64,000 nt of DNA from Acanthosepion lycidas (GCA_963932145.1 OZ010600.1:50249157-50313156), one strand, 5' to 3'; positions 11,025 to 21,190 are shown, counted from the first letter of the stretch. Numbers and translations: made by a program. Notes: generated from the sequence alone by a model not told the origin.

Positions 11025-11091
<67 letters not shown>

Positions 11092-11223
11092 TTTTCTATC
11101 TATCTGAATCTGCTCTTTCTATTTATTTATCTATCTATCCCAATTTGCTCTCATTCTGTCTATCTATCTATCTATCCATCTATATATATATGTATCTATT
11201 TCAGCCTGTTCATATTTACACAT

Positions 11224-11301
<78 letters not shown>
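10875..11301 (-). mobile_element. (TA)n tracts enclosing a truncated tRNA-derived SINE
   Basis: (TA)n at 10875-10909, then 10913-11027, a minus-strand copy of the 514-647 SINE (GAAAGTATGGGGC, GAGGATCGAACTC, GCTTGCTAACCATTACA). It lacks the first ~15 bases of the tRNA head, and its 5' end runs straight into (TA)n at 11028-11090. TATC-rich sequence and (TA)n continue to 11301. Confidence 0.8.
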
Positions 11302-11303
<2 letters not shown>

Positions 11304-11379
11304 CTTGCTAGCTAGCTCTATGTCTATCAGCTTTTTTAATTTCACATTTTTGTAGGTGAAATAATCAAACGCAAGTCAA

Positions 11380-12060
11380 ATGTATGAAAAGGTAAATCTG
11401 TTTGTCAAGAATTTTTTTCCACTTTACTTACAATGACCAAAGCCCAGTATGAAACTAATTCTTTTATTTCTTGTTGCAATTATACATCGATTCGGACCGA
11501 GAAAAAACAATCTATAATCCTAAAAATACAGGGCTTTTTATCTACTTTTGCGTATGTCAGCCCATATATTTTCTGAATACTCCCCTTGAAAATACAAACT
11601 TTATTTCAATGCCTTACACATTACATCAAATAAAGAATATCCATTTTACATCTGCTCCTTTTATTGGTCTTAACTAGAAAGTGAGTTTTGAGATTTAATT
11701 TGTAATTTGTACATTATAAGTTGAAAGCTGATAGTTATTGAATTTGAATTCTTGGAGGTGGGCCAGTGTCGAGTGCACCCAGTTGACGACTATCTTAGCA
11801 AGAAACTGATGAGACATTTAAATCCCATCAGACCAATAATTTGCGAAAAAGTGCATTATGTGAAGGCTGAAGAATAGGCTGGGCTAATATTTAAGAACCG
11901 ACTGAGACACAATTCAAGAGATAAAATTCAATGATGACCTGGAAGTCGTTTGAAAGAATTGCTAATAAAGTTTATGAAGTTTATATAAATATTTCATTTG
12001 TCTGTTTATAAAGTTAATTTCCATCAGCAAGAAAGTTAACTCTGCCCCGAATGATGATAA
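11380..12060. other. Unique-looking sequence, one diverged low-copy repeat
   Basis: 11395-11470 resembles 10200-10290 and 6530-6590 (GTCAAGAAT, AATGACCAAAGCCCAGTATGA). From 11480 to 12060 I see no coding region, RNA gene or repeat. Confidence 0.4.
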
Positions 12061-12079
12061 TGAATCATCTATATAATCG

Positions 12080-12185
12080 TTTTATTCTCTCTCTCTCTCT
12101 CTCTCTGGCTCTCACTTTCTCTCTCTCTCTCTCTCTCTGGCTCTCACTTTCTCTCTCTCTCTTTCTCTCTGGCTCTCTCTCTCTC
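12080..12185. repeat. (CT)n microsatellite with TGGCTCTCACTTT interruptions
   Basis: CT dinucleotides interrupted two or three times by CTGGCTCTC; the equivalent tract in the duplicate copy lies at 13110-13156. Confidence 0.95.
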
Positions 12186-12327
12186 AATAACATAGCACTG
12201 ATAATGTTGTTTTTTCAGACTCCTAATGCTTTTCGTGGAAAAAGCATGTTAAAAGAAAACAATATCAATAATTTGTATATTATTTACATTATTCGGACTA
12301 TTGTCCTCATCTTTGTCGCCATATTTA

Positions 12328-12367
12328 TTACAACGTTTCGGCCGTTGTACGCTCTGGCCTTCTTCAG
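12328..12367 (-). ncRNA. Hammerhead-like motif, left arm
   Basis: Minus strand: CTGAAGA, A, GGCC...GGCC stem with a 12-base loop, GAAA, CGTTG, then UA as the potential cleavage site. The core bases match the hammerhead consensus. The lack of a convincing stem I makes activity doubtful as a monomer. Confidence 0.5.
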
Positions 12368-12384
12368 GTGGTTGGAATGTCGAA

Positions 12385-12424
12385 CTGAAAGAAGGCCGGA
12401 GCGTGAAACGGCCGAAACGTTGTA
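12385..12424 (+). ncRNA. Hammerhead-like motif, right arm
   Basis: Plus strand: CTGAAAGA (one inserted A relative to CUGANGA), GGCC...GGCC, GAAA, CGTTG, UA. It mirrors the left arm and points outward in the opposite direction. Confidence 0.45.
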
Positions 12425-13439
12425 ATAAATATGGCGACAAAGATGAGGACAATAGTCCGAATAATGTAAATAATATACATAATACCTCATCTCAGAAATA
12501 TAGACAGATACCAATAATTTGTTACGTTTGCAGCAAAGTAAATTTGAACTTAAGAGTTGCAATCTGCATGAACCTAAACTCATAAGTAATTTTCATTTTT
12601 GGAAACCAATTGTAGTGACTAATACATCAGTCTAACTACTAACCATAAGTGACAGGTAAGAATAAATGTCGACTACGCTAACATATGACAATGTTCAATG
12701 CAAAATGCAGGGAATTAACAAGGATGCATTTCTACAGTTGACCCCCTAAAAGACGAGATCCATGTAAGAAAGATAATGTGTGCGTGTGTTAATATCATCG
12801 GGATATTATTCACTTAAATTTCTTAACAGACAATGAAACACTAAATATAGACCCGTTTAGCAGTTGGAACGTGTCCATAAGAGATTGGGCGAAAAGCGAC
12901 CTGTGCTCTCGTCAATAGAAAAAAAATGTTGCTATCTTCCATGACAATGCAATAAAGTAAGAATAACACAGGAAAACATTTTGGAACTCGGTTGGTCTGC
13001 TCTCCCTGGGCCCGCCATTACACTAGTACACAAACATAGCTTAGTTTTTACACGTCATTGGTAGAATACATATTGTGTTAATGAAATATTCGTCTTATTC
13101 ATTCACCCTCTCCCTCCCTCTCTCTCTCTCTATCTCTCTCTCTCTCTCTCTCTCTCATTAACATAGCACTGATAATGTTGTTTTTTCAGACTCCTAATGC
13201 TTTTCTATTGAAAAAGTATTAACAATGCATTTATAGTATACGACGCGCATTGAAAAAATCTCGTGGAAGAAGCATGTTAAAAGAAAACAAAACCAATAAT
13301 TTGTTACGTTTGCAGCAAAGTAAATTTGAACTCTACGGGTTGCAATCTGCATGAACCTAAAGTCATAAGTAATTTTCATTTTTGGAAACCAATTGTAGTG
13401 ACTAATGCATCAGTCTAATTACTAACCATACTAAGTGGC

Positions 13440-13570
13440 GCAGATTTCTCCTCTGACCAAAGGTAGTTACGCGTAATTGAATATAACGAACCCAACTGAG
13501 AACAGAACTCAGCTCTCTGATTATGAAATCTGAGCCCTTATCCATTACACCAAACCCACGTCCAAGCTTA
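13440..13570 (-). mobile_element. tRNA-derived SINE head, minus strand
   Basis: Reverse complement reads GGTTTGGTGTAATGGATAAG (a strong box A), AATCAGAGAGCTGAG and a degraded box B GGGTTCGTTAT. The head is like a tRNA anticodon arm region and is followed by a short non-tRNA body. 13575-13800 shows nothing further. Confidence 0.65.
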
Positions 13571-13809
13571 CAGTACCTGGTATTCACAGTTACCCATCTA
13601 GGTACTAACCAAGCGCGATCGTACGGGAATCTGTGTTTCAAAGTGATATGGCCGTAAGTCAAAAGGTATTGAAGAGCTACCTTGATAAGTGACAAGTTGT
13701 TGCTGATAAGCGGAAGGCAAAATTGTATTTTATTTTTTGAAGAATTACGTTGATAAATAAGAACGAAAATATTTCATGACTTAGCCTAATATCTTTCGAG
13801 GTAATAGTT

Positions 13810-14130
13810 CGAAGTTTCAGAGCAGTATGAATCCTGACGAAATTGAATCAAGAACGAAACTTTAAATGTATGATAAAACTTGTTTGGGAGACTGAGGACA
13901 TCATTTTGTGCTTTGAGAAAAGTTTATGGAGAAAATAGCCCGAAAAACAAATCAGCAATTTACAAATGGATAACTCGTCTCAGAGAATGACCAGAACGAG
14001 TTGAAGATGACGAACGGTTCTGCAGACCATTACCATCAGTCTGCAAGCGGAAAATCGATTGTGTTCAAGGTTTGAGGGCGACAGACGATTAGCAGCAGAA
14101 ATAGTAGATAACACCCTAGACAAGTTGTTC
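13810..14130 (+). pseudogene. Mariner transposase, N-terminal DNA-binding region, frameshifted
   Basis: Plus-strand frames give AIYKWITRLRE, then VEDDERFCRPLPSVC, then after a frame change DRRLAAEIVDN. These match mariner transposase landmarks: end of the first helix-turn-helix, the (R)VEDDxRPGRP linker and the second helix-turn-helix (DRRLTxxEIAD). At least two frameshifts and one stop are present. The matching catalytic portion may be 15475-15660, 1.3 kb away on the same strand; other elements lie between, so a single interrupted copy is possible. Confidence 0.8.
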
Positions 14131-14841
14131 CCAAGTGGTACAGCGCGGCTCATAGGTGCAGCGGAAGAGGATAGCAGGTGAAGTGGAATTATTGAAAGAA
14201 AATCAAATATTTAGAAACAGTTTCAAAAAATCCATATGCCAAAAATAAATATGATTTCAAAATTTAAATTATTATGGAATACTTGTTACTGCATGCATGA
14301 GTCCCAGTATAAATAGTTAGAAATAATTATTGAACGATTTTATCATTGTGATGTTTTTGCATTGTATCAAGTATTAAGAATATAGTAACTAGTTTCTGCA
14401 AATTGGAGGAGAGACTTATCAATGATATTGTTCTGACTCCGAACCCACGGTTATCTACATTTAACCCTCTCTCTTGACCTTGTGTGTCGTAGGGCTGCTT
14501 TGGCCTTTTCACCACGACTTCCCTATGATGAGGAGTGAGCAAAGTTTCATTCCGAAAATGAACCACTGCCCTAGACAAACGTTTTGCTCATTGGATTGCA
14601 CAAGAGTTGCACCCAAATTACCAGGAAACAAGTGCAGAGTTTGAATGGAAATTTTAAACTAATAGGATAACGATGACCTTGTATTCAAACATGTACTTTT
14701 TTGTTTTTTGTTTGTTGTTTTATCTTTTTCGTTCTTGATATCCATAAAAACAAAGGGAAATTTTTTGCTTTTTTATGTCTCCTTTTAATTATCCAGTATA
14801 ATATTATACAATGTCTTCGTTCTCTCAATGTCTGATCCCTC

Positions 14842-14877
<36 letters not shown>

Positions 14878-14995
14878 TTGTGCATGTTATGTTTCCTACT
14901 TTGTATCCAGTAGAGCCGGGTCCAAACCATGGTCCTTAGCTCTTATAGGAGAATTATCATTTAATTGATAGTATTTTGTTTAGTATATGAGGTGT
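14130..14995. other. No recognised gene; (TTA)n at 14837-14876
   Basis: AT-rich. A minus-strand frame of 83 codons at 14578-14327 has no recognised motif. The only defined feature is a TTA trinucleotide repeat of about 13 units. Confidence 0.5.
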
Positions 14996-14999
14996 TCCA

Positions 15000-15445
15000 A
15001 GTAGAGCGATCTTCTGGGCAACTTACATGTTGATGTTACCTCGGACACTTAGTAAAATTGCCCATTCCTTTTTTTCCCTGAGGCCCAGAGCACCGATTAC
15101 TATTGGTACAGTCTTAGTCTTCATTCCCCCACATCCTGTTAATCTCGATCTCCAGGTCCTTGTATTTGAACAATTTCTCGATAATTTTCATAGGGTGGTG
15201 GTCTCTCAGATGGTACTGCTATGTCAATAAGCATACCCCTACTGTCTTTTATGATAATATCAGGTCTGTTGGCTTTTGTTTCCTTGTCAATTTGAATTGG
15301 CATGTCCCATAGGATAGTTACATCGTTATTTTGGGTAACTGTGTCTGGTTAGTGTTCCTAACATCTCTCAGTGGTTTCGATTTTGTGCTCCTTGCATATC
15401 TTTCAGTGCACATATTTCACTACATTGATTGGAATAAGAGATAAT
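15000..15445 (-). pseudogene. Retroelement ORF C-terminal domain, minus strand
   Basis: Minus-strand translation gives VTILWDMPIQIDKETKANRP, DIIIKDSRGMLIDIAVPSER, then frameshifted segments and TVPIVIGALGLREK. This order (ILWDxPIQTDRxIxANRPDI, xxLIDxAVP, YKDLExEIxRMW, TxPVVIGALG) is a C-terminal domain common in invertebrate non-LTR retrotransposon polyproteins. The same family appears on the plus strand at 60.55-60.71, 62.93-63.42 and 63.58-63.88 kb. Several frameshifts; dead. Confidence 0.8.
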
Positions 15446-15474
15446 ATTAGACTAGATAGTTAAAAAGAGGTGTG

Positions 15475-15660
15475 ATAAAGCTAAATCCTGAAGGCTTTCT
15501 AAGGCGAATTATAACTGGAGATGAAACTTGGGTTTACTTGTACGATCCTGAAGACAAATTTCAGTCAAAGCAATGGATGCCTAAAGTTGGAAAGGGTCGA
15601 TTCATAGTAAAAGCAAGCAGGTCGGGAGGAAAGCTTAGTGCGACAGTTGTTTTTTTGTTG
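15475..15660 (+). pseudogene. Mariner transposase, catalytic-core fragment
   Basis: The open frame 15472-15714 contains FLRRIITGDETWVYLYDPED and then KQWMPK. This is the mariner (F)LxxIVTGDETWVYxYDPETKxQSxxW block containing the first catalytic Asp. After GGKLSATVVF it runs into poly-T and the frame loses homology. About 55 of ~345 family residues remain. 15720-16190 shows no recognised feature. Confidence 0.9.
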
Positions 15661-16189
15661 TTTTTGTTTTGTTTTTTTTTAGATACTGAGGAATTCTGCT
15701 GGTTGACTTTGTAGTGAAATTGAAATAAGTCTTGTTTCTTTTATATACGAGTCTAAACTTATATGTATAGTCCTTCTACTTTGGAAGGCGGTATTCTAAC
15801 AGGAAACCTTGAAACACATACTTTCCAACATGTTTTTAAGGGGATAAAAAAAAACTAACATTTTTTTATCACAAAAATCTTTTGAGGAAATTAGCTAAAA
15901 ATTTAGCAACACTTCATCATAGAATATTTTTCTACCACGACAATGAAACTGTCTTTTCTTCTCAAGCAAAACGTTGCTATAATTTCGATGAGAAATCTTT
16001 ACTAAGATTTACTTGAAGGCGCATGCGCACTTAGTACACCATCATTATCTTTTCCATTTCTATTTATCCATCTTACAAATAATAATTGCATTTTACAAGG
16101 AGACTTTAAAAATAATTAAAAAAAAAAATTAAACAGTCTAAAAAGTTATGATTAAGACAAAATATTCCCAAATTTCATTAAAAAATAGT

Positions 16190-16950
16190 TTAACCTTCTG
16201 AATGGGAAAATTTTCGCAGGTGTATGGAAGGTGTCAGGTGTGGGGTCATTTTACAAGAATACGGGTGAGCGCTCATCCCCGTCGCAATATCAGTCTCCTC
16301 ATTTTCATCAGCAAGAATGGTCGTCAGCAACCTGAACAGAAACCTCTTGAACAACAAATAGTATGGATTTCCCTCCTCTGGGTCCACTGATGATGACTTA
16401 AATTTCAGAACGCATAGAATCAGAAAAGCGCTTGATATAATAAATCCGCCACGAGAATGATCGCCTTAGATATCTCAAGGGCTTTCTACAAAGTGTCGCA
16501 TTGGTGGGGGCTGCGACACAAACTATCGAGCTATGGCATTTCTCATTTATCAAGTTCTTCTTATCTGGTAGGTCCATGAAAGAGGCCGTTAATGACCAGT
16601 CTCCTTAAGCCCGTGTGATCAATGCAGGCGTCTCCCAAGACTCTCTCTCTCTCCTCGGTCCTACCACTTTTCGGCTTTATATTAACGATCTCACTAAGAA
16701 CAGACTCATAACATTAATAGATATATATGGGTGTACTTCAAAAAAATTTTATGATCAGATAGTGGCAGCAGATTTCTCCTCTGACCTTGTTCGCTTGACT
16801 AAATAGGGAAGAAAGAGGTTTGTAAAAATCCAATACATTCAAAATCAAGCTAGAAATGTTTCATCCTTCTATAGCAGTCCCTGGGTTTCTTCAGACATGT
16901 TGAACGTTTATAAGCTCAATATGATCATTTCCCCCGTACGTGCATTGCAT
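16190..16950 (+). pseudogene. LINE reverse transcriptase fragment, frameshifted
   Basis: Successive forward frames give VWKVSGV, YKNTGERSSPSQY, then ALDISRAFYKVSHWWGLRHK and KLSSYGI, then INAGVSQDSLSLLGPTTFRL followed by YINDLTKN. These correspond to the (C)WKxAxVxPVxKNxGxRSDPSNYRPISL, motif A (ALDISKAFDKVWH) and GVPQGSxLGPTLFLLYINDL blocks of Jockey/CR1-type RT. The catalytic A-motif Asp is kept, but at the YADD position the frame reads DIYGC, so motif C is lost. It has stop codons and frameshifts. 16950-17215 contains a small SINE-like remnant (CCTTTCCCAAGAGTATTTCC near 17140) and otherwise nothing. Confidence 0.85.
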
Positions 16951-17225
16951 TTCTTCGTTAATTTTTTTGCTTTTGTTTTAACTTATCAACAACGTATGGG
17001 CGATTTAAAGCCGGAAAATGTTTTAGATTGTAAAAAATAATCTTACTTTGCGAGTGAATATTACATTAACACATTTTTTATAGCTGTGATTTCTCCAGAT
17101 ACAAATCCTACTCCTTACCTGGAACGAGGATATGGATCTGTACCTTTCCCAAGAGTATTTCCATGTAACGTCAATTGGAAATCAAGCTAACATAGACCTC
17201 AACTGGAACATATACGATACATCGC

Positions 17226-17226
17226 T

Positions 17227-17293
<67 letters not shown>

Positions 17294-17319
17294 TGGATAT
17301 GAATTCAATATTAACAGAC

Positions 17320-17378
<59 letters not shown>

Positions 17379-17404
17379 TGGATATGAATTCAATATTAAC
17401 AGAC

Positions 17405-17463
<59 letters not shown>

Positions 17464-17489
17464 TGGATATGAATTCAATATTAACAGAC

Positions 17490-17548
<59 letters not shown>

Positions 17549-17574
17549 TGGATATGAATTCAATATTAACAGAC

Positions 17575-17630
<56 letters not shown>
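17226..17630. repeat. 85-bp higher-order repeat: (GATA)n plus a 35-bp spacer
   Basis: Pure GATA runs alternate with the same spacer (ATATGGATATGAATTCAATA then TTAACAGACA), whose starts at 17291, 17376, 17461 and 17546 are exactly 85 apart. Spacers are identical and GATA runs are equal in length, so the higher-order unit was recently amplified as a block. Confidence 0.97.
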
Positions 17631-17639
17631 CCTGCCAAT

Positions 17640-18130
17640 ATATTCTATAATCTTGTCTTTGCTTCATACTCAACAAAGATTTTTAAATATTTGTAAGCAT
17701 CTGAAAAAGAATGCTGGTTATCTTGCCATTTGCACAGTCAATAATGAATTCCATTCTCCCCAAGTTCTCGATTATTCTAGCCTTGTACTAGACTTGGATG
17801 AGGGAAGTAAGCATCTTTCTGGTATATTATCTATTGATTGCGTATATTAGGTACAAAATTCATTCGAGGATGAAGGTAATTTCAGAAATCAAATATTGAT
17901 TAACAAATCGATAATGCTCGATTAGAATCAGAATAATGAATCTGCTTCTAATATTGAGTTCAGGGGAGGGCGTTTCGAAAACGTTCCATTGACGTGAAAT
18001 ATTCTAAAAATCTGTGTAAACATCGAAAGATAAACTGTTTCCTCCTCTTGATAGTTTATCGGATATCATCTCCGTTTAGACGAGTAGAAAGGTAACCTTC
18101 ATATGTCGACAACTCAACAGACGGAATGTT
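17640..18130. other. No recognised feature
   Basis: A 65-codon plus-strand frame (17653-17850) has no recognisable motif. Sequence is AT-rich without repeats I can identify. Confidence 0.4.
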
Positions 18131-18139
18131 TGTTAATTA

Positions 18140-19075
18140 TATTTTTAATATTAGTGTTCTCTCAATGCAAGCCCCAAGAGCCACCCAAGGTAGAGGATTA
18201 CTGAATGAGGCTGTTGTAGAGATGTAAGAAGTGTAGATTATGAGGATATGTAGAATAGACAACGGTTGAACTAAGACATGGAGAGGTTAAGTTAGTATTG
18301 ATCGAGAATGCATCCCTTCAAAAGCCTGCTTTACAAAGTAACAGTTCTTTGTGAAGAAGATGTCTGTTTTGGAAGTTTTTCTCCTTACCAAATCGAAAGG
18401 AATGAGGATGAGTCGATTCTGTGTAAGCGGTATGTTTTGTCCTGGCTGTGAAGGTATGAACTGATGGAAGCAAGGAATGTAGATCATTTGAACATTTGCC
18501 ATGTAAATAGCGATAGAGTAGCGAAAGTCTTGTAAAATTTCGTCTCTCGGAGAGAAGTTTTAGGCTAAAACATTTCATCGCCCACAAGTCTGCTTAAATA
18601 TTGGGTTGGTGCGTAATTATCAGGCGTTTTTTAAACATTATTATGAAAAAAAAACAATATAACAATTCAAGAATAACATTTTTAAATGATTATTCTGGAG
18701 CGTATCATTATCGACACGTATTTTTATAACCTGAAAATAAAATAATATTTTTATTAAAAAAAAAAAAAAGAAGAAAACAGCAATTTTTATGAACAAATAA
18801 CTCACCTACAAAAACGCCTGATAATTATGCACCAACCCAATATATTTGAAAAGCTGGAAGGTTCGCATTGAACGGCTCCATCCCAGATACGGTAGCAATA
18901 ATCCATTTTTCGTCTAATCTGACTTTTGTAAAAATAGAGCATATCAGGAGGAGTCAGGTACTTTCTGGGGCATATACGAGAAACCAACCATTTTTCCGGC
19001 TTCTGTAGCGATAGGCCGTATATATTTCCATTTCAAGTCTAGAGTGCACTTGAGTCCCAGCAGCCAAGGAGAGTA
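18140..19075 (-). pseudogene. LINE ORF2 C-terminus (minus strand) split by a MITE
   Basis: Minus-strand frames give YFYKSQIRRKMDYCYRIWDG (18940-18880), then beyond the insertion LLSERRNFTRLSLLYRYLHG and KCSNDLHSLLPSV (18560-18450), then KHTAYTESTHPHSF. These match the YKSxIRPxMEYCxHIWxGA ... LSxRRxVASLxLFYKYxHGxCSEELHxLxP ... RSHP order of LINE RT C-termini. The 240-bp MITE at 18601-18840 interrupts the reading frame. 3' UTR-like sequence extends left to about 18140 and resembles the 31.64 and 49.61 kb copies. Confidence 0.85.
18599..18842. mobile_element. 240-bp mariner-type MITE with TA duplication
   Basis: TTGGGTTGGTGC at 18601 and its complement GCACCAACCCAA ending at 18840 head ~31-bp terminal inverted repeats with about one mismatch, continuing TAATTATCAGGCG. 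TA flanks both ends. The interior is AT-rich and non-coding. It interrupts a LINE fragment, so it inserted later. Confidence 0.95.
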
Positions 19076-19480
19076 CAAACTTGGCCAAAGAAGACCTTTT
19101 ATATACTAAAGTTCTTCCAGTTCAAAGCGACAGAGCCACTCAAGTTAGATGATTATTGTCAAAATAGTTATGATAAATGAGCTAAGATATGAATGAAAGA
19201 GGAGTTGGTAGGAAGTTAAGATTATGAGGATAAGCATAGATAATGCTTGAACCTTGATTTGAAAAGATTAAGATTGTTTCAGTAGAAACACATACGCGGG
19301 AGTCTGTCACACAAAGTAGCAGTTAGGAAAATGCTATCAAAGTGGAACTTTCTTGTTACATTTGGAATACGGAGGAAATGTGGGTGATTCAACTTTGTGA
19401 AAGTAGCATTGCGAATCCTACTGCAAAGTTATGAATTAGTGGAACTAAAATGTTAAATAATAGTTTAGCAGACTATTATC
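19075..19480 (-). mobile_element. Second LINE 3' end of the same family, minus strand
   Basis: A nucleotide match to 18140-18480 and 31640-32000 (GATTATGAGGATA, TTGAACCTTGATTTGAAAAG, ATGTGGGTGATTCAACTTTG). It is heavily decayed and no long frame remains. Confidence 0.6.
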
Positions 19481-20095
19481 TTTAGAGGGAGTTGTATCTC
19501 AGCTGCGACTTCCGGATGCTGACCTTCGAGGTCAGATGCAAACCAAAATAAGGAAGTCGATTTTGATTGGTTGAGACAACGTGGTAATGATAGATAGAGA
19601 TTGGTTTTTCAGTGAGTTGGTTTTTAGACGTCAAGTAATGTCTGCAAAGGCTCCCCAGTGAGGGAGAACGACCCCACTCGACATGAACATTAATAAATAT
19701 ATAAGTTAAAATTATCCTTGTTGATGTCTTTCAACAACTAGCGAACGCCGGGAGGGGGGTACATCCACCAGGGAGCTACGCAACCAAAATACTTGTATAC
19801 GGTATTTTGTCTATATACGTACATATATTTGTTGTGCATACATATACATGCAAAATAGTATTTACTAAATTTACTTTACTTTGGTACAAGACTACAAGTG
19901 CAGAGCACCTAGTGCGAATGAAATTCACCAGTACTGGCAAAGTGTCCAAGTAGTTACTTAGTGCAGCACAACACTGATCGAACGTAGTACACGTCTAGGT
20001 CTGCGCTGCCAGCTCTCATACCAATATGAAGCGTCCAATTTGACTTTTATTAAGCTCAGCACAGACTGACAGAAGACTCTAAGAAAAAGGTCTCA
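19480..20095. other. No recognised feature
   Basis: Contains a GC-richer block near 19740-19780 (GGGAGGGGGGTACATCCACC) but no identifiable gene, SINE promoter or repeat. Confidence 0.4.
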
Positions 20096-20097
20096 TA

Positions 20098-20147
<50 letters not shown>
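20098..20147. repeat. (TA)n
   Basis: About 24 uninterrupted TA units. Confidence 0.98.
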
Positions 20148-20149
<2 letters not shown>

Positions 20150-20336
20150 GAGGAAATCAAAAGTGATAAAAACAGTAAAAACAGTGTTGGGAAACTTAAC
20201 GAAATCGGTTGATCATCTAGACATGTCGGACTACAAAAATTTTTCGAAATGTAAAATTTAGCGTTCTTGCAACTTCAGTGTTTCCTCTTGATGCATTAGT
20301 ATAACTAACATTTTCGTTTATACACCCACTAAACAC

Positions 20337-20340
<4 letters not shown>

Positions 20341-20399
<59 letters not shown>

Positions 20400-20597
20400 A
20401 ATAAATATGTTATAAAATCACTACAAAAATAGCCATTTTGTTTCAACACTTCTTGTGTCCTATCAAGAGATGGTGTTGAATGTAGAATAAAATCTTTATT
20501 CTACATTCAACGCCATCACTTGATAAGACACCAGAAGTGTTGAAACAAAATGGTTATTTTTGTAATGATTTTATAACATATTTAGGTTATAATTTTC

Positions 20598-20666
<69 letters not shown>
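20341..20666. mobile_element. Foldback element with 89-bp arms between two (TA)n tracts
   Basis: Arms 20403-20491 and 20495-20583 are inverted repeats with few mismatches and a 3-base loop (GAATAAA ATC TTTATTC). (CA)n/(TA)n lies left (20341-20396) and (TA)n right (20601-20666). Each arm read outward has CTTGATA(G/A), a GACAC...GTGTT stem and GAAACAAAATGG: a hammerhead-like layout with stem II and GAAA intact but CUGANGA altered to CUUGAUA. Same outward-facing design as 12277-12511. Confidence 0.85.
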
Positions 20667-20668
<2 letters not shown>

Positions 20669-20692
20669 CAAATATATGGATATAGATCCGAC

Positions 20693-20935
20693 AGTATGAA
20701 GAAAAATATACGGAAAAAACAAACAAAAATCCTTATATACAATTATGCTCTTTTAATGTCATGTTCTTTGTCATGTTCAATTGATAATGTTAATTATATT
20801 TTATGAATATGTCCTGAAGATGGTTTATTAGACCGAAACGTCCGACGTTGACATTATATTAACATTAAAACGACATAATTGCATATAAGGATTTTTGTTT
20901 GTTTTTTCCGTATATTTTTCTTCATACATATATAT
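20693..20935 (+). mobile_element. Foldback element containing an intact hammerhead core
   Basis: The left arm (from AGTATGAAGAAAAATATACG, 20693-20750) and right arm (ending CGTATATTTTTCTTCATAC) are inverted repeats of about 55 bp. The single hammerhead (20809-20854) lies between them near the right arm. Both ends approach short or long TA-rich runs. Confidence 0.85.
20809..20854 (+). ncRNA. Hammerhead ribozyme candidate, all core bases conserved
   Basis: Stem I ATGTC (20809-20813) pairs with GACAT (20850-20854). Core CTGAAGA is at 20814-20820; stem II GGTTT/AGACC (20822-20826 with 20830-20834, one G-U) has loop ATT; GAAA is at 20835-20838; stem III CGT/ACG has loop CCG; U at 20848 pairs with the last A of GAAA; position 17 is U (20849), so the predicted cut is after 20849. 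One extra U (20821) lies between the core and stem II, as in other copies here. Self-cleaving hammerheads of this minimal form are known from Penelope-like elements. Confidence 0.75.
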
Positions 20936-21106
20936 ATAATTCCATCATTAAGAAAATTATTTTAGTTCGACGAAGCTCTTTTGTCATTCTATTTATATTA
21001 CACTCCTAAATATTTACCCCAAAATATGTTAACCCCAAAATATGTGTCTATTTATGAGTGTGTGTATGTCTCTGCTTGTATATATTTATGTGTGTATGTC
21101 TCTGCT

Positions 21107-21108
<2 letters not shown>

Positions 21109-21190
<82 letters not shown>

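Larger units (their letters stand above)
12277..12511. mobile_element. Foldback insertion with outward-facing hammerhead-like arms and an 11-bp TSD
   Basis: CAATAATTTGT is duplicated at 12266-12276 and 12512-12522; the paralogous copy at 13.3 kb has it once, so the insertion limits are exact: 235 bp. Arms of ~90 bp (about 12275-12366 and 12385-12475) are inverted repeats. Each arm, read outward, has CTGAA(A)GA, a GGCC/GGCC stem, GAAACGTTGTAA: a hammerhead-like layout (CUGANGA, stem II, GAAA, short stem III, UA). There is an extra A between GA and GGCC, and stem I is not evident. A 34-base unpaired tail lies at the right end. Probably a non-autonomous Penelope-like derivative. Confidence 0.8.
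12186..13435. repeat. Duplication of a ~230-bp unit ~0.96 kb apart
   Basis: Copy A (12186-12276 plus 12512-12650) and copy B (13157-13435) share ACATAGCACTGATAATGTTG, AGACTCCTAATGCTTTTC, TTACGTTTGCAGCAAAG and GGAAACCAATTGTAGTGAC almost without change, each preceded by (CT)n. Copy A carries the foldback insertion 12277-12511. Copy B lacks it but has ~57 extra bases near 13206-13262. The intervening 12650-13080 has no recognised feature. Confidence 0.9.

Noticed and set aside
10374..11355. Open frames of 113-130 codons rich in Leu/Ser and Tyr/Ile
   Set aside because: They are translations of (CT)n and (TA)n microsatellites, open in several frames at once.
13440..13570. Functional tRNA gene on the minus strand
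   Set aside because: Box A is good, but box B is broken and no acceptor stem pairs; SINE head.
17226..17630. Possible CRISPR-like alternation of repeat and spacer
   Set aside because: The spacers are identical to each other and the rest is GATA; a higher-order microsatellite.
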